64,000 nucleotides of DNA from NCBI GenBank assembly GCA_028023455.1, contig JAQFVV010006645.1, positions 498,001 to 562,000 on the forward strand, written 5' to 3'. Each line of letters opens with the position of its first letter. The first letter of the stretch is position 1. The stretch comes from Epiperipatus broadwayi (taxonomy: Eukaryota > Onychophora > Udeonychophora > Euonychophora > Peripatidae). The notes under the pieces are model-generated. The model was not told where the DNA came from, ran no database searches, and saw only the letters and a list, made by a program, of their open reading frames with translations. Of the stretch, positions 1 through 12,882 are shown one piece after another. A program made the translations under genes and the position numbers.

Positions 1-1071
1 ATTTGACTCCAAGTGCCAATCCTATTCACGAGTAAATGAGAATTATGCTGGGAGAGAATGAGTATCAATTTCTAATAGATAGAGCTTATACCTCTGGCTA
101 GTTCATTCACTCAGGGGTAATGGTCATTGACCATGGGAAAGAGGTGGGAGAACAGATCAGATGCACATGGAACGCATAAATGATTTGTTTTACTTTCTGA
201 CTTTTATTCTTAATACTACCCTCTAGTGGTACTATATGATCTATGCTTTTAAAGAAATTAACATTAAATACACACAGTTATACTTAAGACACTAACTTAA
301 TATTTATTAATAAAAAAATACCACAACAAAATAGAATCCTATAATTGTATACTGGTTTGTGCTCAAATACTTGAATGATATGCATGCAAATACACACCCA
401 CATATGTTCATAAATATAACAAAAGCATATATATATCATAGCATATAAAGTAGATGCAATCAGTCATTATCCAGTCTATTCATTCATAAATTTATATAGG
501 GTGTTATTTCAGATATCTCTTTATTTTCTTTTAGCCCTTACCCATTATTATTTTACTGAAATATGTTCTCATTCAAGAGGTGACTGGTATTTACGAAAAT
601 ATTTGAGTTACCTTACTTTATCTCACCTGGGTGTAGATGAATGGTAGTGCTCACTGGCTTTGTGCTGCGATGTTATGGATTCCATAAGGCACAATCAATG
701 GCGTTCGGTGAATGTTGTTCTCTGTAATTTAGAAAGGGCTTTGCGCCTACATGGACAGCAACTGCAATACCCCTGCAGGATGGATGGCAGAGCCCAGTCC
801 GTTTTTATCCTTTACACCAGCCTGTTCATGGTTGACCAAGATATATAAATTTTTTAACTAATTTTTTTTCGATCCTGCTCATGGCATTAACAGTTCTCGA
901 ATTCTACTTCAAAGTTCAGCTTTCAAACTCTAATTAAAAATGCTATTGTTCCCTCTCTTTTTTTTAATGAAACCACATGATTTGCCCACAGAAAACCTTT
1001 CAATAACTTTTTCTTTTTTCTTTCTATATGTTCATTAATTTCAATTATACCTTGAAATCCACATTCATTGT
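1..1071. other. AT-rich stretch with no recognisable gene
   Basis: I see no conserved coding motif, RNA gene or bounded repeat here. A 62-codon open frame at 660-848 (+) lies in slightly less AT-rich sequence but resembles no family I know, and nothing around it suggests an exon. Confidence 0.5.
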
Positions 1072-1149
1072 CTTTTATTTATAACATTTTCTTTTATTTA
1101 TAACATTTTCATTTTTATTTATAACATTTTTTTTTATTTATAACATTTT
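1072..1149. repeat. Minisatellite, 19-21-bp unit, four copies
   Basis: Four head-to-tail units of the form cttttatttataacatttt start at 1072, 1091, 1110 and 1131. They are almost identical apart from one or two bases of T-run length. Confidence 0.85.
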
Positions 1150-1614
1150 CTTTTCTAATTAAAATGGCTTTGTCTTGAGATAGCGATCTACACATTTTTG
1201 AATTCTTTATTTTCAATTAACATATCTTTTGGAATTTGTGCTTTTCGTCGTCCATCTTGGAAACAATTTCCTTTCAATTAAAATAGCTTTATTCCTTAAG
1301 ATAGCAATCTATAACTTTCATAATTCTTTCTTTGCAATTAACTTATTATTTTTGTAAATTCTTTCCTTAGTCATCCATCTTGGAATTAAAGCTTGGCCAT
1401 GTAAATTTTCTTATTTTTATGAATCTATTACATTTATTCATCCATGCAGTAATATAAATACATGTGCCTCTAAACAAAATACAAGAGCACAAACCATATA
1501 ACCTCCCATCCCTCTTATGTTTCAATCTATTTTTATTTGCCCATTTAAAATATATACACACACACATACAAAACAACAACGAAAAAAAAATAACTTAATA
1601 TTACTTTTGATTGA

Positions 1615-1634
1615 GTATATATATATATATATAT
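1615..1634. repeat. (TA)n microsatellite
   Basis: Twenty bases of uninterrupted TA. The next ~50 bases include a B-box-like palindrome (GGGTTTGAACCC near 1667), perhaps a small tRNA-derived fragment, but no A box is visible. Confidence 0.8.
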
Positions 1635-1852
1635 GCTCGCTGGTTTGTCCTATGCCTTAGAACAGGGTTTGAACCCAGCCCTGTTATAATATGTTATAAA
1701 AAATATTTATTTAATTTGATGAGTAATACATTAAAAACCAAATTAATTAATCAAACAATTGTTAATTAATTTATGAATGTCTTATTTTCATTTTGTTACT
1801 TATAACAACAGAAATTATAATTTAAAAAGTAGTATATATATATACACTTTAC

Positions 1853-1960
1853 TTTTTTTTCATATGTCATAGCATCGGCCAGGACGTGAACCCAGAACCG
1901 TCTGCAACCAACTACTTGATTGCAAGGCAGCTGTGATGAACTCTCAGCTAACAACACTTG
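1853..1960 (-). mobile_element. tRNA-derived SINE, copy 1
   Basis: Read on the minus strand this is a tRNA-like head (A-box-like TTAGCTGAGAG, B-box GGTTCACGTCC) followed by TATGACATATG and a poly-A tail (the T run at 1853-1860). The direct repeat actttacttt flanks it at 1846-1855 and 1964-1973, as expected for target-primed insertion. It has extra bases between the anticodon-arm region and the B box compared with the copies near 41.4 and 53.8 kb, so it is a variant or decayed member of the same family. Confidence 0.8.
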
Positions 1961-1975
1961 ACTACTTTACTTTTA

Positions 1976-3799
1976 GTTATCATATATTATTTTTCATTTT
2001 TAAGTATTCGGATATTTTGATTTTGCAATTATTTATATTTAAGTTTAAAAACTGAAAATCAATTTAATGTTGCAACAATTCTAGTATTTGAAATGAAATT
2101 GATACACATTAAAAATCGTTCATCACATTTTTGTGTGTATTAAGGCAACATATTTTACAAAAAGCAAGATTTAGTTAAATAATTTTAAGATTTTATCTTT
2201 TCTTTTTCTTTTACTTAACTGTAAACACTTTTACATATAGGGGATTTGAACTCAGACTTTCAAATCCCTTTATTATCCATACTATCTCATACTACTGATA
2301 CACATGACAATACACATGCAGAAAAGATGAATAATCACCAATATACATATTTCATGCTAAACCAGCACTTATTAGTTGGTCCAGACTACCATCTCCCATA
2401 CATATATATAATCAGTGCTCAGTTTATATTAAAAAGCAAATCCTTACACTTTAATGGACAGGCTTCAATCCACGCCCTTGTCTAAGAAGTTCACTGTTAT
2501 ATAGTACTTTTCAGCTACAAAATTTTGTGAAGTAAAAGTAATAAAATGATTTGCTGAGCCCATCCAACAAGTGCCAGTCAAAGACTAAACAATGAAGTCT
2601 TAAAAGCTTTCAAAAAATACTTATAAGAAATCAAGAGATGGAGGAGAGAGACTGATTTAATATCCCATTTCAGAAACAAACTTATTAATCTGTAGTAATC
2701 TTACAAAATTGTTTAAAAAAACCATGATAAAAGTTTTTATATTTGCATGCATATAAATAAGATAAGAAGCCTCCTTGAATTATAAATATTATAAATACAT
2801 TTTAATACAGTACATTGTTTAAATTTGTTTTACTATTGCTGAAATTTTATTAGTATATTATAAATTGCTATCTATTTTCTTTAAATGTGTTTATATCTAT
2901 ATTTAATATTTGGTACTTATCTTAATCGTTACTATTCTTCTTTACAATGTTTATTGATTTCGAAACAATATTTTACAAAGTGAAATCAATGATTTTTTTT
3001 TTTCATTATAAAAAGACACGTTTTAAAAAATTATTTAGAAATGTGAGCAATTTGTAAATTACTGGGGTAAGTCACGTCAAATGTCTCCTTAGTGTGTATA
3101 TTCCATTAAAAAATGCTTTACAATTGAAAATGTGATCCAAAAAACTACAGGAGAATTTGTTAAAATTTTAGATCATCTTTTCATACAAATACATGAGTTT
3201 TTAAAAGGCTAAAAAGTTGATTGTTTAAAATTCCCCAAAAAGCTAATGGATATTTAAAGCTTAAATTAAAAAATGAATTAATAAATGTTTGTAATTTAGG
3301 TTATTTAAAAAGCATACTTGTAATTCGATTAGTTAAAATGCAGACAGTCAATGATTTCTTGAATATACAAATTTTACAGATTTAAATTTTATCTTGTGCA
3401 CAACTCAATATTATTTTGCAACTTAATCTTGAGTATAACTTTATGATAAATCTGAAAAAGATTATTTTAAGTACTGAATAAAATTAAAAGTCACTGAAAT
3501 GTTATTACATAAAAATACTCATCAAAATTAGCTCTAAATACTATATGCAAAATTAGCTTTAATACCAAAAAAAAAAAATATATATTTATTAACCAATTAG
3601 CACAAGGAAATCTTTATATATGAAAACTCAAAAGATTTTGTAAAACAAAAAAAAAATTGACTTAATATTTAAATAAACTAATTTTAACTACTATTTTATA
3701 AATAACCATTTAATTAATTAAAACAAATGAATTGCTTTTTCTTCTTCTAATAAGTAGGTAGGAAGCTGGGTAAATACATATATAGATAGATAAACGGTT
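1976..3799. other. AT-rich intergenic sequence without recognised features
   Basis: Composed of poly-A/T-rich tracts. A 79-codon open frame at 2246-2485 has no recognisable domain and no supporting context. No RNA gene or bounded repeat seen. Confidence 0.5.
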
Positions 3800-4019
<220 letters not shown>

Positions 4020-5690
4020 TTAATTACAAAATACTCAGCTATGTGAAAACTTAAATAGAAAAAAAATTTCATTACCTTCCTAAATTATAGTAATAGTTTA
4101 TATAAAAAATTATTTTAGTTTTTTTTTTAAGATACTATCATATAAAAAATAATTGGGCATCTAGTTATTAATTTTTGTTTTATTTATTTTTTAAAACACT
4201 AATACGCAGTAAAAGATATAAAAACTATATATTGCATAAAATTTCAAATTAAACTAATTGATATTTTGCAATTAAAATGATATAACTGTAGTCTTTATAT
4301 TTTAAAAAAAAAGTCCATTTTATGCTTTAAGTAGAAAACAAAAATTAGTCTTCGTTCTATCAATTCTTTATAAATTATAAATTTGTGCTGTTAATTTTTA
4401 ATTTTTTAATTAAATAAATTAATTTTAACAAAAATAAAATAAGTATTTTTTAAAGAAAAAGTCATTATAATGGATCTTATTTTGTTAAAATATTTATAAC
4501 TCAGTGAATTGCCCTGACCTAACTTGAATATATGATACCTCTATGACAGTATTTTAAATAACATTCTTATTAATATTTATGACATTTGACTTAATAGTTT
4601 TAGTACTATCCCTTTAATTGTTAACCGGTAATCAAAAGGTTCTTAAGATTCAGAAACCCATGTGCATTGACTTGATTTGTTTCATGTTACCTATGCCATT
4701 TGTTGTTGGAGATATCACATATGATGATTAAGCACTTAAATTGCACTATCATCCGCAATAGAGAAACCTTTAGCTTTTGAGTTATTACTCATCATTTGCC
4801 GCAAATGAGCTAAAATCATAAAATGCAAAAAAAACTAGATAGTTTAACTTACAAATTTATTGTTTTGTTTTTGTTTTTTTTTAAAAAAAAAAAAAACAAC
4901 TATGTGCGTTTTAGGAACATTCAGTTTGTTATAAATTTCAATAATGCGGTTTGAAGCATTCTGTTCTGATGCAACTCTTTGTTTGAGCATCAATTTTATA
5001 TAATTATCTCTATCTTTTTTTAAAGCAATTTATATAATGATAAATATATTTAAGTTTTTATTAAAAAAAAAAAAATCTGTAATTGCCCCCATTTATACTT
5101 GTATAATAATGACCAATTGAAGTCCAGCTTTTAAATAATTATAGATATTATTGTTGCTTTTAATTTATTTATTTTTTACTAATACTATATAAAACAAAAT
5201 ACGTGTGTGTGTGTCTTCTATATATTTCAATTGTAAATTGCACTTATCTTTTTTTAATAGTTTTATTTTTATTTTATTTTATTTTTGGCCATAAGTAATA
5301 TTAATTTCAAAACATGATGATAATGGAACTATTTCTTTAAAAGCTTTTAAAGTGAAAGAGTCATTACTTCTGTTTCTTCAAGTTAATCTTTCGAGCAGAG
5401 AAATCTCTTCTAATATCACTTGGAATCACGTGAATATAGTATAACTATTGCTTAAAACTGTAACATTTTGCTTACCAACTTTATTACTGTTGAATTTTCA
5501 AAGCCTTTTTTAAGTGATGGGTCTAAATAAATTATTTAATTAAGTAACTTGCTTAGAATAACTTAAGTTAAAACTGAGTAATTTTTAACAAAGGTATAAC
5601 CACACACTGTATTTAATTGATTATACCCGAAACTTTTTATGAAACAACTGCATGCATATATTATATATATATACTTATAATAAGTGTAAT
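4020..5690. other. AT-rich intergenic sequence without recognised features
   Basis: Very AT-rich with several poly-A and poly-T runs. No motif of a gene, RNA or bounded mobile element seen. Confidence 0.5.
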
Positions 5691-5698
5691 AATTGTCA

Positions 5699-6190
5699 CG
5701 GCTAAAGGGGTTTATAAGTAATCATTAAAAACCAATCAACACTTAGACAATCCCAATATCAATAACATTCAACAATTTCGAACTGTTGTCAAGGCAACCT
5801 CCCTTTAACAATACAGCTGGAATCACATCTTTATTAATGGTTCGATATACTTATATAGACACTAAAGTTTGCAGTTTGATCACAGAGATTGCCTTGTCAA
5901 CAGTTTGAAATTGCTGATTGTTATTGGTATTGGAATTGTCTAAATGTTGACCGTTTTTTAATAATTAGTTTCAAATCTATTTAGTCTTGATTATTATTAT
6001 TTATTACTTGAGTAATACTTTGTGAGCAATTTTAAATTTATGATTGCAGTTTGTATTAGTATTTCTTAGTCTGCAGTCAGAATAACCTGTTTAAAGAGGT
6101 TTATTTAAACTTCTTTGTATCAATAATTTCAATATATGTGGTCAAGTTGCAAACTTTAGTGTTTACATAAGTATATTGAACCATTAATAA
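5699..6190. mobile_element. Foldback/MITE-like element with two nested inverted repeats
   Basis: Two overlapping inverted-repeat pairs are visible. The ~80-bp arm at 5720-5800 pairs with 5896-5975 (shared core caatttcgaactgttgtcaa against its complement). The ~65-bp arm at 5825-5890 pairs with 6120-6190 (shared core attaatggttcgatatactt). There is no ORF. Related sequence recurs at 8.15-9.06, 32.2-32.5 and 49.07-49.19 kb. Known foldback DNA transposons have this kind of long imperfect inverted arms; no transposase is present here, so mobility would depend on another element. Confidence 0.75.
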
Positions 6191-7306
6191 AAGGGATGTC
6201 TAAGTATATATAAGATGTGTGTATTTGTCACACATAAAGTTGATATAAAATTAGGATGGCAAGCAGTATCAAACATCACTTACAATGATCAACTAATACC
6301 TTTTGATTATAGTAAAGTATTTGCTAGTTATTCTAGCAGCATTCAGATAGAGAAATTAGCATATAATACATTATATACTTAAAAAAACAAAAAGGTTTTC
6401 ATTGTTTTTTCTCATTTTTCATTAAACCAGAAAACACTATTATATCACCTATCTTCAAAAAATTGTAAGAGTTTATCAGTTCATATTTTATACATATTTT
6501 CAGAAAAATAAATTCACTTTATTTACTCTACATTAGAGACATCCATTATGATCTTGCCTAATCAATGGGCCCTTGACAATAGTACTATTATGTCCATATC
6601 CCTGAACTACCTTTCTGGCTTCTCACTAAAGAAAATCATAAATTAAAAATTAGTCTGAGAATATTTACATGATAGTATTATTACTTAAAGTCCATTGATT
6701 ATTTAAACTTATAATCGATGTCTCTGGAATAAAAATAAATGATAATGAATTATTATCTTCAAAGCATTACATTAATTTCCCATTTCATGTTTTGTCTTTT
6801 GAATGATGTTTGAAATTCAAGCAAAAATGTCTTATATTTCTATTCAAAAATATTTGTTATGTTCGTGATTAAATAACTAATTTAGATATTTAATATATAG
6901 ATATTTTAATACATAGAAATTTCTGTTTATTATTTTATTAGAAAAAGCCATAAGCTGACATTAATCAAACAGTGACCAATCAAGTCAGTAAACTGTTAAC
7001 TTTTAATAAATTAAAATATTTTGATCAATTACATCCATTAAAAATTATTAAATTAAGTACATATAATACATTGAACAACTATCATTATTGTTAAAAATAT
7101 TAAAAGTCTGTTGGATTGTTTTAAAATATATAGAAAAAGAAGTTAATTGTCAAATACTAGAAATTCTTTCTGATAAATAGTCCTTTTTTTTTGTCTTGGC
7201 ATTTTTTACCACATTGCTTTTACTTAAACTATAGGACTGGGTCATCATGAGATTCTTATGCCAATGATCATTCCCATGCATCAATTATGATAATTGAATT
7301 GATTAT
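6191..7306. other. No recognised features
   Basis: AT-rich sequence between two non-autonomous elements. No coding motif, RNA gene or repeat boundary seen. Confidence 0.45.
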
Positions 7307-7997
7307 TTGTGAGTTTTCAAGAAAACTAAGATGGCAGCCCATATTTTTGATAAATCTATAATTTTGGGGGGGCCCCAAAAAAATGTTTACAAAAAATAAT
7401 TGCTAGGAAATTTTTATTTAATATGCACATTTTATTTTTTATTACTGTTATTTATTTTTTTTTAAAAAATCATTGTGGAAAAATTAATTGCAATATTTAC
7501 AGTTTATTTTTTTATATTTATTTTTGGATTAACTTATTAACAGAAAAATGAAAAAATATATATAAGTACAATATTACACTTTATTCATGTTGGTGGGGTG
7601 CAATCGTGCATGAACATTAACACATACTTTTTGAGCAAGCAGGATCATGTACCTTTGGAAATAATCTCCAGCATTACATTATGTGACAGGAAAGTCCAAA
7701 ATTTTTAGCATTATGACAATTTATAAAAAAAAACTGCTGGAAAAAAGAAACATGTTGAATTGAACAAAAATACCAATGTTAAGAGCATTTTGTCACTTCT
7801 TATATTATAAATTTTAAAAAATATTGAAACAAAGCTTTTTAATGAAATTTATTCTATTCCTTTTTTAAATTTAACAATCGATTTATTAATTTTGTTTTAA
7901 TTTAACAACTAACACATTTTCAATACATTATAGGCCCCTGAAACTGTACATCTATCAAAATACATGCTGCCATCTTGGTTTACTTGAAAACTCACAA
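7307..7997. mobile_element. Non-autonomous DNA transposon with ~65-bp terminal inverted repeats
   Basis: The left end (7307-7370, starting ttgtgagttttcaag) is the reverse complement of the right end (7933-7997, ending cttgaaaactcacaa), with most positions matching through a shared aagatggcagc block. The 560-bp interior is AT-rich and has no transposase reading frame. I cannot define a clean target-site duplication, so the superfamily stays open. Confidence 0.75.
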
Positions 7998-8154
7998 CTA
8001 TCTTGCATCTACATTTGTATCATTTAATTATATGTGCAGTCACTCTAACTTCAATTATTTTTCTGTTCTTTTGTGACTAAACTCTTGGAATTGAGAAAAA
8101 AACAATGATGGATAGATTAAGAGTTCTTGTTTGATTATGTGTTTAGATATATAA

Positions 8155-8310
8155 TCATTAGAAACTAGTCAATACTTAACCAATATAGATAACAATCAAG
8201 AATTTCAAACTGTTGTCAAGGCCTTGATAACAGTTTGAAATTCTTGATTGTTATTTGTATTGGGATTGCTTAAGTGTTGACTGGTTTCTAATGGTTACTT
8301 ATAAACCCAG
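8155..8310. mobile_element. Near-perfect palindromic foldback element
   Basis: Arms of about 70 bp meet almost directly at 8223/8224: the left arm carries caagaatttcaaactgttgt and the right arm its inverted copy. The outer bases (cattagaaac and gtttctaatg) also pair. It belongs to the family seen at 5.7 kb, here reduced to its outer arms with almost no spacer. Confidence 0.85.
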
Positions 8311-8316
8311 TTAGCC

Positions 8317-8319
<3 letters not shown>

Positions 8320-8358
<39 letters not shown>
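8320..8358. repeat. (TA)n microsatellite
   Basis: About 39 bases of TA between two foldback elements. The minus-strand frame rich in IY here is an artefact of this tract. Confidence 0.9.
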
Positions 8359-8363
<5 letters not shown>

Positions 8364-8390
8364 GAAATAGTGCTTAAAGCTAAATGGTAT

Positions 8391-8706
8391 AATGATGTAA
8401 TTAGATACCAACCAGTAACCACCTAAACATTCACAGTAAAGATAGTAATCAATATTTCTCATTGCTGTGATGGCAACCTTCTCACCTTTTAATAGCAAGA
8501 ATGGAAAATTTCATGTTTAAAGAGGTTTATTTAAACTTCATCTTTAAGTGTCCATATATATTCAACGGACCATTATTAAAAATGGATTTCCATTCTTGCT
8601 ATTAAAAGGTGAGAAGAGTTGCCTTGACAGCAATGAAAAATATTGATTACTATCTTTACTGTGAATGTTTAGGTGGTTACTGGTTGGTATCTAATTACAT
8701 CATTAT
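8391..8706. mobile_element. Foldback element with ~110-bp inverted arms
   Basis: The arm at 8391-8502 (taccaaccagtaaccaccta through cttttaatagcaagaatgg) is inverted at 8593-8706 with few mismatches, around a ~90-bp spacer. The spacer has the same ttaaagaggtttatttaaac block as the 5.7-kb element, so the two are related. Confidence 0.85.
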
Positions 8707-8739
8707 CTCATTTAGCTTTAAGCACTATTTCACTTATTA

Positions 8740-9057
8740 TTTCTAAATAATACATGAGCAATTTAAAAGTATTGCAGTTTGTAATGTTGTAATTGACTAC
8801 TTATTAGTCTGCATTACAGTGACATGTTTATTTTATGTTTAAAGAGATTTATTTAAACTTCATTGTATCAATATTTTATACTCTGTAGTCAAGTTGCAAT
8901 CTTTAAGTGTCGATATATATTCAATGGACCATTGGTAAGAATGGATTTCCATTCTTGCTATTAAAAGGTGAGAAGATTGCCTTTACAGCAGTGAGAAATA
9001 TTGATGACTATCTTTACTGTGAATGTTTAGGTGGTTACTGGTTGGTATCTAATATAT
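8740..9057. mobile_element. Partial foldback copy (spacer plus right arm)
   Basis: Repeats the spacer and right arm of the preceding element (attcttgctattaaaaggtg near 8953, then ggttactggttggtatct near 9032-9050), but the left arm is missing. It ends where the solo-LTR-like repeat begins. Confidence 0.75.
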
Positions 9058-11241
9058 AGAACAGGATTGAAATCCGATTCAATGGTGTTATTTAAAAAAA
9101 AAAAGAAATTAGGTTTTTAATTTTCACTAAACTTAATTTTTGTTAAATCTTCTTTAATGTTTAAATTTTCATTATTATTTAAAAAGAGTATGTGTGTCAA
9201 AATACACATGACACGCATTTATATGTAAAACGGATCATTTTAATGTTTATCGATTTATTTTAAAATAGTTTTCTTATACTGCTTGTTTTTACTTTAAATC
9301 AATTTGATTTAAAAACAAGCTGGCTAGCTAATTGCATTCCTGTTGCTTTTATTTTAATTATTGTAGATTAATTCTAAAAGTGGAAATTTGATTTTTTTTA
9401 TGTAGTTGTTTTCGTTTCAATAATCCCTGGGTAGAATTCCTAGATTAGATTGAGCGGGATATTAATATTTGCCCTGCCTAAGGCGTAGAAATTGGACAAC
9501 AAGGAAAGTGTTTCGCGGGAAATGGAGCAATGTATAAATAGCCCTGAAAATTTGGAGTGTCAGTTAATTCATTATTCATAACTAGACAAGCTGTTTCTCA
9601 AGTAAAAGTTTATATCAGTTTGGACATTTAAATTCTTAAAGAAAATTAGCTGTTATTAAATCCTTTTGCTTACAACAAGATGACAAATACTATACGTGTT
9701 ATCACCACCCGAATGGCTTGCTAACTCAACAAAAGACGGATCCCTAACTTCCAAATTTGCTCCAGTAATGCCTTAAACATCTAGAAGAAGCCGGAACCTC
9801 TTTATCTCTACCTTGCCACTGTCTACAAACTTGAAATGAACTAGAATAATAGTGCGCACTCTAAGTGAACATTGTTTTACCGAAAGGTAACTATTTTCTT
9901 TTTTATTCTTCCCAGGGTAACTTAATGCTCATTAAATCTCCACTCAGTCTAATTAAAAATCTGTGTTTATAAGCTTAAGTAATATTTATATTCATATTTA
10001 ATCTTTATTGTGTTTTCTTGAATTTTGTAATGGGTTTTGGAATCTTAGTTTTAAGATTCCCAATTTGCTTTCAGTTTTGTTTATTGGAGAGTGACGAGTG
10101 AGTTTTATATTTTTATGCCTCACATTTTATAAATGCTTTGGCAGGCATGCATTTTATATGCTTATCTGTAATTATTTTAGTATTCAATAATTAATTTGTA
10201 AACACTGTGTTTGCGCTTTCGCAAACCTCCGAAAATCTTTTGGCTGGTGACTTTATCATCTAATTTTCTGCAGGTGGAGATTTCGTTTCCAATATCTCTA
10301 AAAGCGGAAATTAGAATTGTTCTTCTTTGTAATTTTATAAGTTGACAGCAGGAAGAGAAAATTTATCACTTTTTAAATTACAGGTGATCGATACTTTCAT
10401 TCTGCTAAAGTGTTTACCACTTTTAATATTTTTGTACTCATGTGCACTCTCCGATAGATTTATTTTTGTATTTCTTATGTTTGCTTTAAATTTATCAGAA
10501 TTTGTTTGTACTTCATTTTCTTTAATTGCTGGGGCAGACTTAACTGGTTTTCTAATGATTTACTTTTCTCTTATTGAGACCTGTAATTATTAATTTTAGA
10601 GTAATTTTCACCAATCGTTTGGCTGGGATTCACTAGTTTTAATTGTGTTCCTTCATTTTCAATCATATTTGCAGTTGTTCTTGAGGTGGATCAATCACCA
10701 TTATTTTAAACGTAATAATAGGTGCAGTTTATACTGACATATGACATTCGTGGGCCCGTTACATTTTTCGGACTTCGAAAAGCTCATTGGTGCTGGTTTC
10801 TTTGATCTATTTCAAGGACATATTGTTTAAATATCTGAAGATGAAAACCAATGTTTGGATGAATCCTCGACTGAATAAAATTGGCTTCCTCCCTTTATAA
10901 TTCGTTTATTAGAAGATCAGTCGGTCTGTCATAGCTTTGCCTTTAGTATTTCTGGTACATGCCTGAGTTAGCCCTATTTATTGCATCATAAATAAATTAT
11001 ATTTCATAATTTATTTTCTTTTAATAAAATTTTAGAATTTGTTTAAACTTAATTTGGCTGACATTTGACTTTGTGCTTTTTGTCTCAATTGTCTAAACAA
11101 TTTAAGATCTCTTGTGTCTCCCTGAGTCTAGTCAGCGCAAACCATCATCATCATCTATTCTGATCACAGTTCACAAATTTTCCAGATACATAGTGATCTG
11201 GTGGCGCCCTCTGTATCAGAATAGATTGAGTATCCAGTACA
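9058..11241 (+). mobile_element. Solo-LTR-like repeat X, copy 1 (2.18 kb)
   Basis: This block is collinear with 44517-46738 and both copies stop at the same base, ccagtaca. The second copy begins TG and both end CA, as LTRs do; copy 1 begins AG, apparently a mutation. Promoter-like features are conserved on the plus strand: TATAAATA at 9533-9540 and AATAAA-type signals near 10876 and 11024. No protein-coding frame is shared by the two copies, which supports an LTR over a gene. TA-rich flanks hide any target duplication. A long non-autonomous element of another class is the alternative. Confidence 0.6.
9533..9540 (+). promoter_or_regulatory. TATA box of LTR-like repeat X, copy 1
   Basis: TATAAATA in a GC-richer pocket, kept at the equivalent place (44963-44970) in the second copy. 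That is the expected position of a U3 promoter about 475 bp from the LTR start. Confidence 0.6.
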
Positions 11242-11255
11242 ATATATATATATTT

Positions 11256-12882
11256 TGTACCAGGTTCAATATGGGATGTTCGAAACACTGGTCTCTTAGG
11301 CAGAGAAGAACATACTCGGAGAGTATGTATGCCCAAACAATAGCTATAAAATATACAACTAGCATTACATTTCCAGGACATAACTTCTTCTCGACTGTTG
11401 AGTTCAACACCAGAGTTCAAAGCACTTTTTTCTTTCATGTAAACATGGGCGTCAGCTATTTATTCAGAAGAATAAACAACACACTTTGAACAATGGCCGC
11501 TAACTCAACACCTAAACATCCATGACTAGCTCAGTTGTTGGTAATCACTAACAGATTATACATAAATAGTGGTGAAAAGATTTGTAAGAGAGATTGGTAA
11601 AAAGAATTGATAAAAAAAATTGACTGATCCATAAAGTTTAATTTTAAAGACAATTTTTTAACTAACATTTACTAATTTTAAACATTTTATAAATCTAAAA
11701 TAACACACATACATTTTAAATTAACACACTATAATATATCTTATGAGAAAGCATAAATAATGTTTGATGTTTGTAAAATCATATAGCATTCCCAAACATG
11801 CACATCAATAGTTCATTTTATGCATGCTTATAGAGTTCAAATTACTTGTCTCTGGAGGCTTTACAAATTAACGCAATGCAATGGCTATTATAGAAATAAG
11901 AATATGAAATATTATTACCTAGGATTTTGAATGTGGATGTAGAACTTCGTTTTCTTTGGTTACTGCTTTAGGTGAGAATATTTCCAGCCAGCTGGGACAT
12001 TTCCTTAATGAGTTTCATTATTATTCACGATTATTATTATTGGAGACAATTAGATACTGACGGAGATTCTTCAAGTTGTTACACTGACATTATTTCATGG
12101 GCAGATCTTGCTGTTTTCATCGGACTTCAGGCTGGAGAGACATCTGTTCCCAAACGCTGCTCAGCACTGCATTTTTGTTTCTGGATACATAATAAACTGA
12201 ACTGTTATCTGAACTGAAACAATTAAGTTGACTGAATGTCCTCATGTTAACTGACTCAATTGATTATCTGATAAAAAAAAGGTCTATTTATACCTGCAAT
12301 GTGTTGTCCTTGTAATATCCTCTGGCGATATCTGTTGTTGAAATTCCTTTGATAATCCTTTGACAGCATGTTTTGGAAGATCATTTAGTTAGTAATAGCC
12401 ATGCAAATGTGTTGTTTTATATAATTTTAATTAATAGCCATCGCTGTGTTTTTAATGATAATCTTCTTTTATTTTTTTTTATATTTATTACGCATATATT
12501 TTTTTTTATTTACAATTGCACATATATACGTGCATATATAACTAGTTTTAAGATTACTTTTTCTTTAATTAAATAAAAGCATTTGTATTTTTTTAAACTT
12601 TAAATTATATTTCGACTAATAATAATAAACTCTACTTCCTTTTATAAAACTTTTAGTTTATCTTTTCTAACCAAAACTCCCCTCCCCCTTTTAATCAATT
12701 ATTTTCTAACTTTTATTTCAAAACTAATGATAGAAAACTATTTGACTCTTATCTTTTTCGAAAACAAACTGTAATAAACTCTTCAATATTTAATTTTACA
12801 TGTTTTCTTTTACGAAAGATTATTTTAATAATTTTTTTAAATAAAATTATCATGTGCGAATATTCAATATTGGTATATTACA
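11256..12882 (-). mobile_element. 3' LTR of non-autonomous LTR element A
   Basis: On the minus strand the LTR starts TGTAATAT at 12882 and ends GGTACA at 11256 (TG...CA). It is 1627 bp, closely matching 16503-18126 and more distantly 20615-22220. A TATA box reads on the minus strand at 12281-12294 and a polyadenylation-type AATAAA near 11456. The open frames inside it (11112-11489 and 11972-12217 on plus, several on minus) recur in the other LTR copies but carry no domain; I regard them as chance. Confidence 0.88.
12281..12294 (-). promoter_or_regulatory. LTR TATA box, element A
   Basis: GGTATAAATAGACC on the minus strand, identical in the LTRs at 17524-17537 and 21635-21648. Confidence 0.7.

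Noticed and set aside
660-848. 62-codon frame in a less AT-rich patch
   Set aside because: No recognisable domain, no splice or codon evidence, and no homologous copy in the window.
10342-10593. 83-codon frame with hydrophobic segments
   Set aside because: Lies inside LTR-like repeat X and is not kept open in its second copy.
11112-12217. LTR-internal frames repeated at 16.4-17.5 and 20.6-20.8 kb
   Set aside because: They recur only because the LTR recurs. No domain, and indels between copies change the frames without sign of constraint.
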